Below, one piece after another: positions 1-5,596 of a DNA stretch of 5,596 bases. The position numbers were made by a program, and so were the translations under genes. A model generated the notes under the pieces. It did no database searches and was not told the DNA's origin. It saw only the letters and a list, made by a program, of their open reading frames with translations. How positions within the stretch are numbered: position 1 is the first letter of the stretch; each line of letters starts with the position of its first letter. Source of the stretch: Negativicutes bacterium UBA1444 (GTDB lineage Bacteria > Bacillota > Negativicutes > UBA1444); the NCBI GenBank assembly GCA_002329525.1, contig DCTI01000014.1:1-5596 (forward strand). The letters run 5' to 3'.

Positions 1-332
1 ACGTCACCGAAGAACGGTTCGTCGCCGTCGCTTTCAATGAATCGCCCGGCACCCTGCCGTTGGGCGAATTGGCCGAAGTGAGCATTCATTTTCCCGAGGT
101 CGCCGATGCCGTTGTTGTGCCGGCCGCCGCCGTAAAGAAACAGGGAAAACAGCCCGGCGTCTGGTTGGTCGAAGCCGGCCGGCTGCGATTCCAGCCGGTA
201 GAAACCGGGGCCCAGTCCCTGGACGGCAAAGTGCGGATCATGAGCGGACTGAATCCCGGCGATATCGTCGCGGTCTACAGCCAGCAACTTCTGCGGGACG
301 GAATGAAGGTTCGGGTGGGGAATCAGCCATGA
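1..332 (+). CDS. Periplasmic adaptor (membrane-fusion protein) of an ABC efflux pump, 3' part only
   Basis: Partial gene: the reading frame is open from base 3 to the TGA at 330-332, giving 109 visible residues. The true start lies upstream of the window. The TTG at 60 is an internal codon, because the same frame continues to the left with adaptor-like sequence (VTEERFVAVAFNE). The visible part looks like the end of the beta-barrel domain (LGELAEVSIHF) followed by the membrane-proximal domain: VPAAAV, then VWLVEAGRLRFQPVETG, then SGLNPGDIV and a final DGMKVRV. These are typical landmarks of the HlyD/MacA/RND-adaptor family. Such proteins sit in the periplasm, are anchored in the inner membrane, and bridge an inner-membrane transporter to an outer-membrane channel of the TolC type. 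The stop overlaps the start of the permease gene (ATGA), so the two are translationally coupled. The substrate cannot be read from this fragment. Confidence 0.9.
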   Translation, partial: VTEERFVAVAFNESPGTLPLGELAEVSIHFPEVADAVVVPAAAVKKQGKQPGVWLVEAGRLRFQPVETGAQSLDGKVRIMSGLNPGDIVAVYSQQLLRDGMKVRVGNQP

Positions 333-1522
333 TCAACCTGGCTGTCAAGGAAATCTCCCACAGTTGGGTGCGCTACGTTCTGACGGCGGTCGGCCTCGGC
401 CTGCTCATCGGTGTTACGTTGACCATGACCGGTTTGGTTCGTGGCATGCTCGACGACGCTATCGCCCTGATCCGCGGCACCCATGCCGATCTTTGGGTAG
501 TGCAGGAAGGCACCATGGGACCCTATGCCGAATCTTCGACGCTATACGACGATGTCTACCGAAATATCACCGGCTTGCCGGGCGTGGCCCAGGCCAGCAA
601 CGTCGCTTATTTAACGGTTCAGGTGCGGCATGCGAACAAGGATGTTCGCGCCCAAGTCGCGGGCTTTGAGCACGATCAACCCGGGGAACCTCCCTATCTG
701 ATCGCCGGCCGGCCCGTGGCAAAATCCCGCTACGAGGCGATCGCCGACATCAAAACCGGGTTTCGCCTCGGCGACAAAATCAGCATCCGCCGCACCGAGC
801 TGACGGTGGTTGGCCTGACCAAAGGAATGGTTTCATCCGGCGGCGATCCGGTCGTCTTCGTCACCATGCAGGATATGCAGGACATCCAGTTTCAGAAGGA
901 CAATACCACCATCTACAACGAGCGCAACCGCTTAAGCGCCAACCCCAAACTGAACCGCCCCGGCTCGCCCGGCTTGTTGCAGGCCGTCACCGAAGCGCAG
1001 CAATCCAACCAAAAGGTCAACGCCGTGCTGGTCCGAGTGACACCCGGTTATGATCCGGCCGTCGTGGCGGAGACCATCAAACGCTGGAAGCACTTCGAAG
1101 TGTACAGCTACGAACAGATGCGGCAAATCCTGCAGGTTCGGGTCATTGCCAACGCCCTGCGTCAGCTTGGCATGTTCATGGTCATTCTGGCCATCGTTAG
1201 CACCGCCATCATCGCTCTCATCATTTATAACATGACCATGGGAAAAATCCGCGAAATCGCCGTTCTCAAACTGATCGGCGCCAACAATTCCACCATCGTC
1301 GCCATGATTCTGCAACAGGCCTGGGGGCTGGGCATCATTGGGTTTGTCGTCGGCAAGGCGACCGCCACGCTGATTTCCCCACTGTTCCCGAAACGGGTGG
1401 AACTCCTCCCCTTCGATGCCTTCATTTCCTTTTTGATCGTCATCGCCATCTGTTCCCTGGCCAGCCTCATTGCCATCCGGGCCGCGCTGAAAGTTCAGCC
1501 GGCTTCGGCGATCGGCGGTTAG
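329..1522 (+). CDS. ABC transporter permease, FtsX/MacB/DevC type
   Basis: A complete 397-residue inner-membrane permease. The architecture is typical of the family: one N-terminal membrane helix (about residues 15-37), a large extracytoplasmic domain (about 38-277) of the MacB periplasmic-core type, and three C-terminal helices (about 278-300, 323-350 and 362-386) forming an FtsX domain. The segment MGKIREIAVLKLIGANNSTI (304-323), between the second and third helices, matches the cytoplasmic coupling region that contacts the ATPase in FtsX/MacB/LolC-type proteins. The ending QPASAIGG also resembles family members (K-x-x-P-x-x-A-I-G). The length is close to that of DevC-like permeases. In this class substrates are usually handled from the periplasmic side by mechanotransmission rather than passed through a channel. 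The ATG at 329 overlaps the adaptor stop and follows a weak purine-rich site (GTGGGG, 315-320). The ATPase gene begins one base after its stop. Substrate unknown. Confidence 0.95.
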   Translation: MINLAVKEISHSWVRYVLTAVGLGLLIGVTLTMTGLVRGMLDDAIALIRGTHADLWVVQEGTMGPYAESSTLYDDVYRNITGLPGVAQASNVAYLTVQVRHANKDVRAQVAGFEHDQPGEPPYLIAGRPVAKSRYEAIADIKTGFRLGDKISIRRTELTVVGLTKGMVSSGGDPVVFVTMQDMQDIQFQKDNTTIYNERNRLSANPKLNRPGSPGLLQAVTEAQQSNQKVNAVLVRVTPGYDPAVVAETIKRWKHFEVYSYEQMRQILQVRVIANALRQLGMFMVILAIVSTAIIALIIYNMTMGKIREIAVLKLIGANNSTIVAMILQQAWGLGIIGFVVGKATATLISPLFPKRVELLPFDAFISFLIVIAICSLASLIAIRAALKVQPASAIGG

Positions 1523-1523
1523 C

Positions 1524-2231
1524 ATGGAAGCGATTCGCATGGAAAATCTCGTCAAAACTTACGGCAGCGGTTCCACTGCCGTCCACGCCCTGAAAAACGT
1601 TTCCCTTTACGTCAATCCGGGCGAAGTCGTCGGCCTGCTCGGTCCCAGCGGTTCCGGCAAAACCACCCTGCTGCAGTGTTTGGGCGCTGTCATCGATCCC
1701 ACCTCCGGCCGCATCGCCCTGAATGGCGAAACCGTATTCGACAACGGCTGGAAAATCAATGACTTGCGGGCCTTGCGCCGGGACAAGATCGGCTTTGTTT
1801 TTCAGGCCGCCTATCTGATTCCGTTTCTGTCCGTTCTTGACAACGTCGCCCTCCTGCCGATGCTCGCCGGGAAATCAAACGAGGAGGCCCGTAAGCGGGC
1901 TAAAGAACTATTGGCCGTCCTGGAAGTCGATCATCGCTCCCACGCAAAACCAGCCGAGCTTTCGGGCGGCGAGCAGCAACGCGTCGCCATCGCCCGGGCC
2001 ATGGCCAATCAGCCGCCCTTTATTCTGGCGGACGAACCCACCGCGCCGCTCGATAGTGAACGTTCCCTCATCGTTATCAAGCTGCTCACCCGGCTGGCGC
2101 AGGAGTTCAAGACCGCCATCATGGTCGTGACACACGACGACATTATCATTCCCCGGTTTAAGCGCCTGTATCGCTTGCGCGATGGCGTAGCCCACGAAGA
2201 ACAGGGGCAAAATCTTCCCTTTCCCGACTGA
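1524..2231 (+). CDS. ABC transporter ATP-binding protein, LolD/MacB/DevA-like
   Basis: A complete 235-residue cytoplasmic ATPase that would energise the permease encoded just upstream. All the nucleotide-binding motifs are visible: Walker A GPSGSGKTT (40-48), Q-loop VFQ (Gln94), signature LSGGEQQR (146-153), Walker B FILADEPT (166-173) with catalytic Glu171, D-loop around LDS (176-178), and H-loop His204 in VVTHD. The D-loop region reads APLDS, with a proline where relatives usually carry another residue; this is probably tolerated. The tail IIPRFKRLYRLRDGVAHEE resembles ATPases that accompany HlyD-type adaptors and FtsX-type permeases. The start is ambiguous. The ATG at 1524 sits one base after the permease stop with a poor ribosome-binding site, whereas an ATG at 1539 (residue 6) has GGAAG 8 bases upstream. 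Either start leaves the fold intact. Confidence 0.95.
   Translation: MEAIRMENLVKTYGSGSTAVHALKNVSLYVNPGEVVGLLGPSGSGKTTLLQCLGAVIDPTSGRIALNGETVFDNGWKINDLRALRRDKIGFVFQAAYLIPFLSVLDNVALLPMLAGKSNEEARKRAKELLAVLEVDHRSHAKPAELSGGEQQRVAIARAMANQPPFILADEPTAPLDSERSLIVIKLLTRLAQEFKTAIMVVTHDDIIIPRFKRLYRLRDGVAHEEQGQNLPFPD
1526..1530 (+). promoter_or_regulatory. Possible ribosome-binding site for an alternative ATPase start
   Basis: GGAAG lies 8 bases before an in-frame ATG at 1539. No comparable site precedes the ATG at 1524. If used, the ATPase would start at MENLVKTYG and lack five residues. Coupling to the permease stop at 1520-1522 could still favour the upstream ATG, so this is only suggestive. Confidence 0.35.
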
Positions 2232-2297
2232 AACCGGCAAGTCAAGCCGACGCTGCCGCCGGATTCAACTTTTCACATTCGTCATTCGAGGTGCGTA
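2232..2297 (+). other. Short intergenic spacer between exporter and two-component genes
   Basis: Sixty-six bases separate the ATPase stop from the response-regulator start. It is the longest gap among the first five genes and the natural place for a promoter of the regulatory pair. I see no convincing -35/-10 pair. CCGGC and GCCGG could pair across about 20 bases, but no T-run follows, so it does not look like an intrinsic terminator. CATTCG occurs twice, 7 bases apart (2276-2281 and 2283-2288), close to the ribosome-binding site. Read-through from the exporter genes is therefore plausible. Confidence 0.5.
2288..2293 (+). promoter_or_regulatory. Ribosome-binding site of the response regulator
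   Basis: GAGGTG stands 4 bases before the ATG at 2298. It supports that start and indicates independent translation initiation rather than coupling to the ATPase gene. Confidence 0.7.
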
Positions 2298-3023
2298 ATG
2301 AAACAAACTATTCTGGTGGCTGATGATGACAACCAGATCCGTCAAATTTTGCGGCTCTACCTGGAAAACGCCGGTTTCACGGTTCTGGACGCTGAAAATG
2401 GCGTGGCCGCCTTGCTGTTGTTCCAACAGTCCCATCCCGACCTGGTTATTTTGGATATCATGATGCCGGTTCTGGATGGCCTGGAGACCGCCCGCCAGAT
2501 CCGTAATTTGGCCGCTACGCCAATCATCCTGCTGACGGCGCGGGTGGAAGACGACGACAAGCTCGTCGGGTTTGAGACCGGCGCGGATGATTACGTCACC
2601 AAACCGTTTTCACCGGGGGAAGTCGTAGCCCGGGTGCAGGCCATCCTCCGCCGCACCGCTCAACCGCCGACAGCGACGGTTGCCGCGGCGGACACACCGG
2701 CCCTGTCTTTCGGCGCTCTGTCCATCGATGCCGCCGCCCGTACCGTCAAGATCGGCGCCGAAGAAATCGAGCTTACCGCCCGGGAGTTCGACCTGCTGCA
2801 TACTTTGGCCGCCCATCCCGGCCACATCTACACCCGGGAATCTCTATTGTCCGCTCTGTGGGGATATGGCGCCGAGGCCGATACCCGAACCGTCGATGTC
2901 CATGTGCAGCGTCTGCGCACCAAACTCCGCAACGACGCCGCCTCCGGCTGGAACATCACCACTGTCTGGGGTGTCGGCTACCGTTTTGATTCCGAAAAGA
3001 AGGCTGGAACTGAATCATGCTGA
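2298..3023 (+). CDS. Response regulator, OmpR/PhoB family
   Basis: A complete 241-residue transcription factor of a two-component system. The receiver domain (about 1-120) carries the acidic pocket Asp9-Asp10-Asp11, the phospho-acceptor Asp53 in ILDIMMP, the switch Thr80 in LLTAR and Lys102 in TKPF, so it should be phosphorylatable. An Ala/Thr/Pro-rich linker (about 120-135) leads to a winged-helix DNA-binding domain (about 136-232). Its recognition helix falls around TRTVDVHVQRLRTKLR (196-211), and the closing wing is VWGVGYRF. Length and domain order are standard. The downstream kinase gene starts inside this gene (7-base overlap), marking the two as cognate partners. Its position directly behind an ABC exporter suggests it controls that exporter, but no clear binding site was identified, so the target is an inference. 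Confidence 0.96.
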   Translation: MKQTILVADDDNQIRQILRLYLENAGFTVLDAENGVAALLLFQQSHPDLVILDIMMPVLDGLETARQIRNLAATPIILLTARVEDDDKLVGFETGADDYVTKPFSPGEVVARVQAILRRTAQPPTATVAAADTPALSFGALSIDAAARTVKIGAEEIELTAREFDLLHTLAAHPGHIYTRESLLSALWGYGAEADTRTVDVHVQRLRTKLRNDAASGWNITTVWGVGYRFDSEKKAGTESC

Positions 3024-4558
3024 AACGACTGTCTTTCCAGATGCGCCTGGTGGCCGGATTCATGCTGGTCCTCACCATCGTGCTGGCTTCGATTCTGTTG
3101 GGCGCTTCCGCTTTCTTGAAAAGCCGGGTGATTGCCGCCAAAGAACAGGAACTGATCCGAAAGGGGTCCGACATCGCCGAGCGAATCAGCAACGCCCGGA
3201 AAAACAACCCGTCCGACGCCCGGCTCAACCTCATTCTCAACGAACTGGACACCTACCTGGACGCCCGCATTTGGATATTGGACGCCTCGCGGCGACCGGT
3301 TGAAGTATCCATAGGCCGCACTGGAATGGGGATGGGAATGGGAAAAGGATTGGGGATGGGCCGCATGGGGCCCGGCAGAATGAAAGGAACGGTTCCGCCT
3401 TCTGCCGACATGGAAATTCCTCCGGCCAGTCCCCTCCGTGCCCTGCTGAACAGTCTGGACCCGGTTTACCGGGGGGAAGTCCTTAGCCAAGTCATTGAGC
3501 ATCCCATTTACGAAGAGCAAATGGTCGTGGTTGGCGTGCCGATTCTTCGGGCCGACGGCAAAGTGGACGGGGCCGTGCTCTTGAATGCGCCGGTGGCTGC
3601 CGTTCAGGATTTTCTGTCCCACATTTATCTGTTTGCGGGAATCGGCGCACTCATTGGCCTGCTGGTCTCCTTCGCGGTGGTGAGGCTATTCACGCGCAGT
3701 CTGGTACAGCCGCTGCGCGCCATGCAGGATACCGCCGCCGCCATCGCCAAGGGCGATTACAGCGCCCGCGTCGAAATTTCCAGTCAGGACGAAATTGGCG
3801 AGTTGGGACATTCCATCAATGGATTGGCCAGTGACCTCGGCGACTACATGCTTGAGGTCGGCAAGACGGAGAAGCTGCGTCGTGACTTCATCGCCAATGT
3901 TTCCCATGAACTGCGCACCCCACTCACGGTAATCCGCGGTTATATCGAGGCCATGATCGACGGGATCATTCGCCAACCCGAGCAAGTCAGCCAATGCCAA
4001 AATTTAATCAAGACCGAGATTATCCGGCTCGAACGGTTAATTCAGGACCTGTTGACGCTCAGTCGCCTGCAGAGCGACAAAATCGCCGGTGAATTGTCCC
4101 CGGTTCAATTGTCGGCGGTGGCAAAACATGTTCTCAACTTGATCGAACCCCTGGCCGAGGCCAAGAAAATCACGCTGACCAACCAGATCGCGGAAAATTT
4201 GCCGTCGGTTCCCGGCAATCGCGACCGGCTGATCCAGCTCTTGCTCATTTTTCTTGATAATGCCGTCAAACACTCGCCGGTCGGCGCCAGCGTCCATCTG
4301 ACACTGGATCAAAATGGACCCGATCGTATCCGCTGTATCATTCAGGATACCGGCCCCGGAATTTCTCCGGAAGATCTGCCCTTCATCTGGGAACGCTTCT
4401 ACAAAGCGGACAAGGCCCACCAGCGCGACAGCGGCGGTTCAGGTCTCGGCCTGGCGATTGCCCGGCAAATCCTCCGTCTGCACAACGCGCAGGTTAGGGT
4501 CGACAGCCGTCCGGGTGAAGGTACGCGGATTGAGCTGGAATTTCCCCTCGCCAGTTGA
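3017..4558 (+). CDS. Membrane sensor histidine kinase with Gly/Met-rich sensor loop
   Basis: A complete 513-residue kinase, partner of the response regulator whose stop it overlaps by 7 bases. Order: membrane helix (about 10-34), extracytoplasmic sensor region (about 35-200), second helix (about 203-225), HAMP linker (about 226-278), and a HisKA dimerisation domain with phospho-accepting His297 in VSHELRTP. The catalytic HATPase domain follows, with N-box LDNAVKHS (413-420, Asn415), G1 box DTGPGIS (444-450), F-box FIWERFYKAD (456-465) and G2 box GGSGLGLAIA (473-482). All catalytic motifs are intact. The sensor region has parts resembling a single-Cache/PAS-like fold (LDARIWILDASRRPV at 81-95; VVVGVPILRADGKVDGAVLL at 170-189). 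Between them lies a loop (about 101-124) of alternating Gly with six Met plus Lys/Arg. Such a loop could bind soft metals or interact with the membrane, but no ligand is established. Confidence 0.95.
   Translation: MLKRLSFQMRLVAGFMLVLTIVLASILLGASAFLKSRVIAAKEQELIRKGSDIAERISNARKNNPSDARLNLILNELDTYLDARIWILDASRRPVEVSIGRTGMGMGMGKGLGMGRMGPGRMKGTVPPSADMEIPPASPLRALLNSLDPVYRGEVLSQVIEHPIYEEQMVVVGVPILRADGKVDGAVLLNAPVAAVQDFLSHIYLFAGIGALIGLLVSFAVVRLFTRSLVQPLRAMQDTAAAIAKGDYSARVEISSQDEIGELGHSINGLASDLGDYMLEVGKTEKLRRDFIANVSHELRTPLTVIRGYIEAMIDGIIRQPEQVSQCQNLIKTEIIRLERLIQDLLTLSRLQSDKIAGELSPVQLSAVAKHVLNLIEPLAEAKKITLTNQIAENLPSVPGNRDRLIQLLLIFLDNAVKHSPVGASVHLTLDQNGPDRIRCIIQDTGPGISPEDLPFIWERFYKADKAHQRDSGGSGLGLAIARQILRLHNAQVRVDSRPGEGTRIELEFPLAS
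3323..3358 (+). repeat. Hexanucleotide repeat encoding Gly-X dipeptides in the kinase sensor loop
   Basis: Six consecutive 6-base units follow the pattern GGRATG. Units 1, 2, 3 and 6 match exactly, while units 4 and 5 (GGAAAA, GGATTG) are degenerate. The repeat is in frame and encodes Gly-Met, Gly-Met, Gly-Met, Gly-Lys, Gly-Leu, Gly-Met (residues 103-114). A less regular Gly/Met/Arg stretch continues to residue 124. Because each unit is two codons, gain or loss of units would change loop length without a frameshift. Confidence 0.85.
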
Positions 4559-4687
4559 CCGGCACGCGAACAATGGCTCTTTGCTTCTGGGAAGTGCCTT
4601 GGCAATCAAGCGGATTCCAGCCGATGCATTCGCTGCCTGCCGCACGCCGGCGAAAAAATTGTCAGGGAATCACAAGGAGAAGTCACT
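4559..4687 (+). other. Intergenic region between kinase and PAP2-fusion genes
   Basis: This is the longest non-coding gap in the window (129 bases). It contains TTGGCA (4599-4604), a passable -35 hexamer, but no good -10 at 16-19 bases, so a promoter is only possible. It also contains the 8-base palindrome CGCCGGCG (4645-4652) followed by six A residues. That is not an intrinsic terminator on this strand, since there is no loop and no T-run. The region ends with a strong ribosome-binding site for the next gene. No small gene with its own ribosome-binding site was seen. Confidence 0.5.
4674..4679 (+). promoter_or_regulatory. Strong ribosome-binding site fixing a GTG start
   Basis: AAGGAG, followed by another A, lies 8 bases before the GTG at 4688. 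It is the best ribosome-binding site in the window and decides the start of the last gene, whose first ATG in frame (4730) would cut into the signal peptide. Confidence 0.85.
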
Positions 4688-5596
4688 GTGAATATAGGAT
4701 TTGGGCAAGCGACAAGACTTAAAAACATTATGTTGGGACTTTGCACAATCCTCTCCCTGTTCTTTTTCAATACCGATATTCATGCCTCACCCGCCCTACC
4801 GCACAATGCGCCGGACCTTTTCGCCCGCGGCGATATTCATGTGGAAGCAGGCCGACGCATTGGCAGGCTGTTGGCAACGGGCGGAACCGTAACCGTCAGT
4901 GGAGTGGTGGAAAAAGGGATCGTTGTGGTTGACGGCAATCTGATTCTCACCGCCAACGCCCGCAGCAAAGGCTCTGTGATCGTTTTAGGCGGATACGCCG
5001 AACACGACCCGGGGGCCATACTGGAACGGATGATGCTGACATTGGACCCCCTCAATGTTCCGATCGTCGATTTTGTAGTATACGGCCTGTTACTTTTGGG
5101 GATGGTCAGTTTAGCGGCTATCCCGGCAGCGATTTGGACAGTAGCCCAGATCACAAAGAAAATTCCACCGTCGGTGTGGGTATGTTTGAAACAATACTTG
5201 ACGCTTGTGGAACGGCATTGGCCGGCACGTTATATAGTAGTTGCCGTATCAGCCGGCGCACTATTGTCGACATTTTTCGCAGAAATGGCCTGGGAAACAA
5301 TATTCCGCCATCAAATGGACTTTTTTGACAACCTGTTGATCTGGTTGGTGCAATATTTGTCAACTCCCAAACTGGACCGACTAATGATCGTCATCTCGGA
5401 ATATGGCTTTGGCGCTCCATTCTGGGCCATCATCATCGCTGGTTTGCTTTTGCTGCTTTATTATCGGCGCTGGCTGGAGTTGGCAGGATTCCTCGTCTGC
5501 CTGATTGGTGAAGCCTTGCTAAATATTTTGCTCAAAAACTTGTTTGAACGAAGCCGCCCGGACCTTTTTCAAATGGTGGAAGCAGCCGGGTATAGT
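4688..5596 (+). CDS. Secreted beta-repeat (bactofilin-like) segment fused to PAP2-family lipid phosphatase, 3' end missing
   Basis: The frame is open from GTG 4688 to the window edge (303 codons, no stop), so the gene is truncated on the right. Residues 1-33 look like a signal peptide: basic R10/K12, hydrophobic 14-27, and IHA before a probable cut after Ala33. Residues about 44-110 form a short Gly/Val-rich beta-repeat segment (TVTVSGVVEKGIVVVDGNL, then GSVIVLGG) resembling bactofilin or polymer-forming cytoskeletal repeats. Membrane helices follow at about 126-150 and 181-198. From about 205 the sequence resembles a PAP2/PgpB/BcrC-type phosphatase, with helices near 245-258 and 263-282 and the first catalytic motif K283-x6-R290-P291 (K-x6-RP). 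The PSGH and SR-x5-H motifs expected next lie outside the window. PAP2 enzymes remove phosphate from membrane lipid phosphates, for example undecaprenyl pyrophosphate; the substrate here is unknown. The 3' half is richer in ATA, GTA, TTA and CTA codons than the genes upstream. The PAP2 assignment is good; the bactofilin-like label is tentative. Confidence 0.82.
   Translation, partial: MNIGFGQATRLKNIMLGLCTILSLFFFNTDIHASPALPHNAPDLFARGDIHVEAGRRIGRLLATGGTVTVSGVVEKGIVVVDGNLILTANARSKGSVIVLGGYAEHDPGAILERMMLTLDPLNVPIVDFVVYGLLLLGMVSLAAIPAAIWTVAQITKKIPPSVWVCLKQYLTLVERHWPARYIVVAVSAGALLSTFFAEMAWETIFRHQMDFFDNLLIWLVQYLSTPKLDRLMIVISEYGFGAPFWAIIIAGLLLLLYYRRWLELAGFLVCLIGEALLNILLKNLFERSRPDLFQMVEAAGYS

Noticed and set aside
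932..1555. Long open frame of 207 codons on the minus strand across the permease gene
   Set aside because: It lies antisense to a well-supported permease, has low-complexity Asp/Gly/His-rich composition typical of reverse-complemented GC-rich coding sequence, and shows no recognisable domain.
2680..3303. Open frame of 207 codons on the + strand overlapping regulator and kinase
   Set aside because: Its Pro/Arg/Ser-rich translation is out of frame with two intact, recognisable genes. It is a shadow.
2978..3622. Open frame of 214 codons on the minus strand with a His/Pro-rich stretch that looks metal-binding
   Set aside because: The His/Pro run is simply the complement of the Gly-Met hexamer repeat in the kinase gene. 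The frame has no domain and is fully antisense to an intact kinase.
4561..4600. Possible terminator after the kinase: GGCAC (4561-4565) pairing with GTGCC (4594-4598)
   Set aside because: The stem is only five pairs with a 28-base loop, and just two T residues follow.
4645..4658. Palindrome CGCCGGCG followed by an A-run as a terminator or operator
   Set aside because: There is no loop for a hairpin and the run is A, not T, on the transcribed sense. An 8-base palindrome of this type is common in GC-rich DNA.
4314..4691. Open frame of 125 codons on the + strand spanning the kinase end and the intergenic gap
   Set aside because: Most of it is out of frame within the kinase catalytic domain, and no recognisable product or start signal supports it.
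4701..5328. Short ATG-started frames (4701-4892, 4741-4932, 5134-5328) in the last 900 bases
   Set aside because: They are out of frame with the GTG-started gene at 4688, which has a strong ribosome-binding site, a signal peptide and a PAP2 motif and stays open to the window edge.
1..5596. Search for mobile elements, CRISPR arrays, tRNA/rRNA genes and riboswitches
   Set aside because: No transposase or integrase motif, terminal inverted repeats, spaced repeats, or tRNA-like or riboswitch-like structure was found by eye.

Overview
The window holds six genes, all on the + strand, closely packed and with no detectable gene on the opposite strand. Base composition is moderately GC-rich in the first five genes and visibly lower in the last. 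The host is most likely a diderm (outer-membrane) bacterium: the first gene is a periplasmic adaptor of a tripartite efflux pump, and these normally dock to an outer-membrane channel. The gene styles would fit a diderm Firmicute (Negativicutes) or a Desulfobacterota/Proteobacteria lineage. The sequence alone does not decide this, and no lineage marker gene is present.

Layout. (1) 1-332: C-terminal end of an HlyD/MacA-type membrane-fusion (adaptor) protein, cut by the window edge. (2) 329-1522: FtsX/MacB-type ABC permease, overlapping gene 1 by ATGA. (3) 1524-2231: the cognate LolD/DevA-like ATPase, one base after the permease. Together these form a DevBCA/MacAB-like export unit. (4) 2298-3023: OmpR/PhoB-type response regulator, 66 bases downstream, with its own clear ribosome-binding site. 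(5) 3017-4558: membrane sensor histidine kinase overlapping gene 4 by 7 bases, with an unusual Gly/Met-rich loop in its extracytoplasmic sensor region, encoded by a hexanucleotide repeat. (6) 4688-window end: a GTG-started, 3'-truncated gene of at least 303 codons. It encodes a signal peptide, a short beta-rich segment resembling bactofilin/polymer-forming repeats, membrane segments, and then the start of a PAP2 lipid-phosphatase domain with its first catalytic motif, K-x6-RP.

How they may work together (inference): the sensor kinase perceives an envelope signal, possibly a soft metal or a cationic compound given the Met-rich loop. It phosphorylates the regulator, which may control the adjacent exporter and possibly the downstream PAP2 protein. 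PAP2 enzymes in this class act on lipid phosphates or pyrophosphates such as undecaprenyl pyrophosphate, so the cluster reads as an envelope-stress or efflux module. No outer-membrane channel gene lies in the window. It may sit upstream of the adaptor or be supplied in trans.

I found no RNA genes, insertion sequences, CRISPR arrays or convincing terminators. The most unusual items are the bactofilin-like/PAP2 fusion and the repeat-encoded Gly-Met loop of the kinase.
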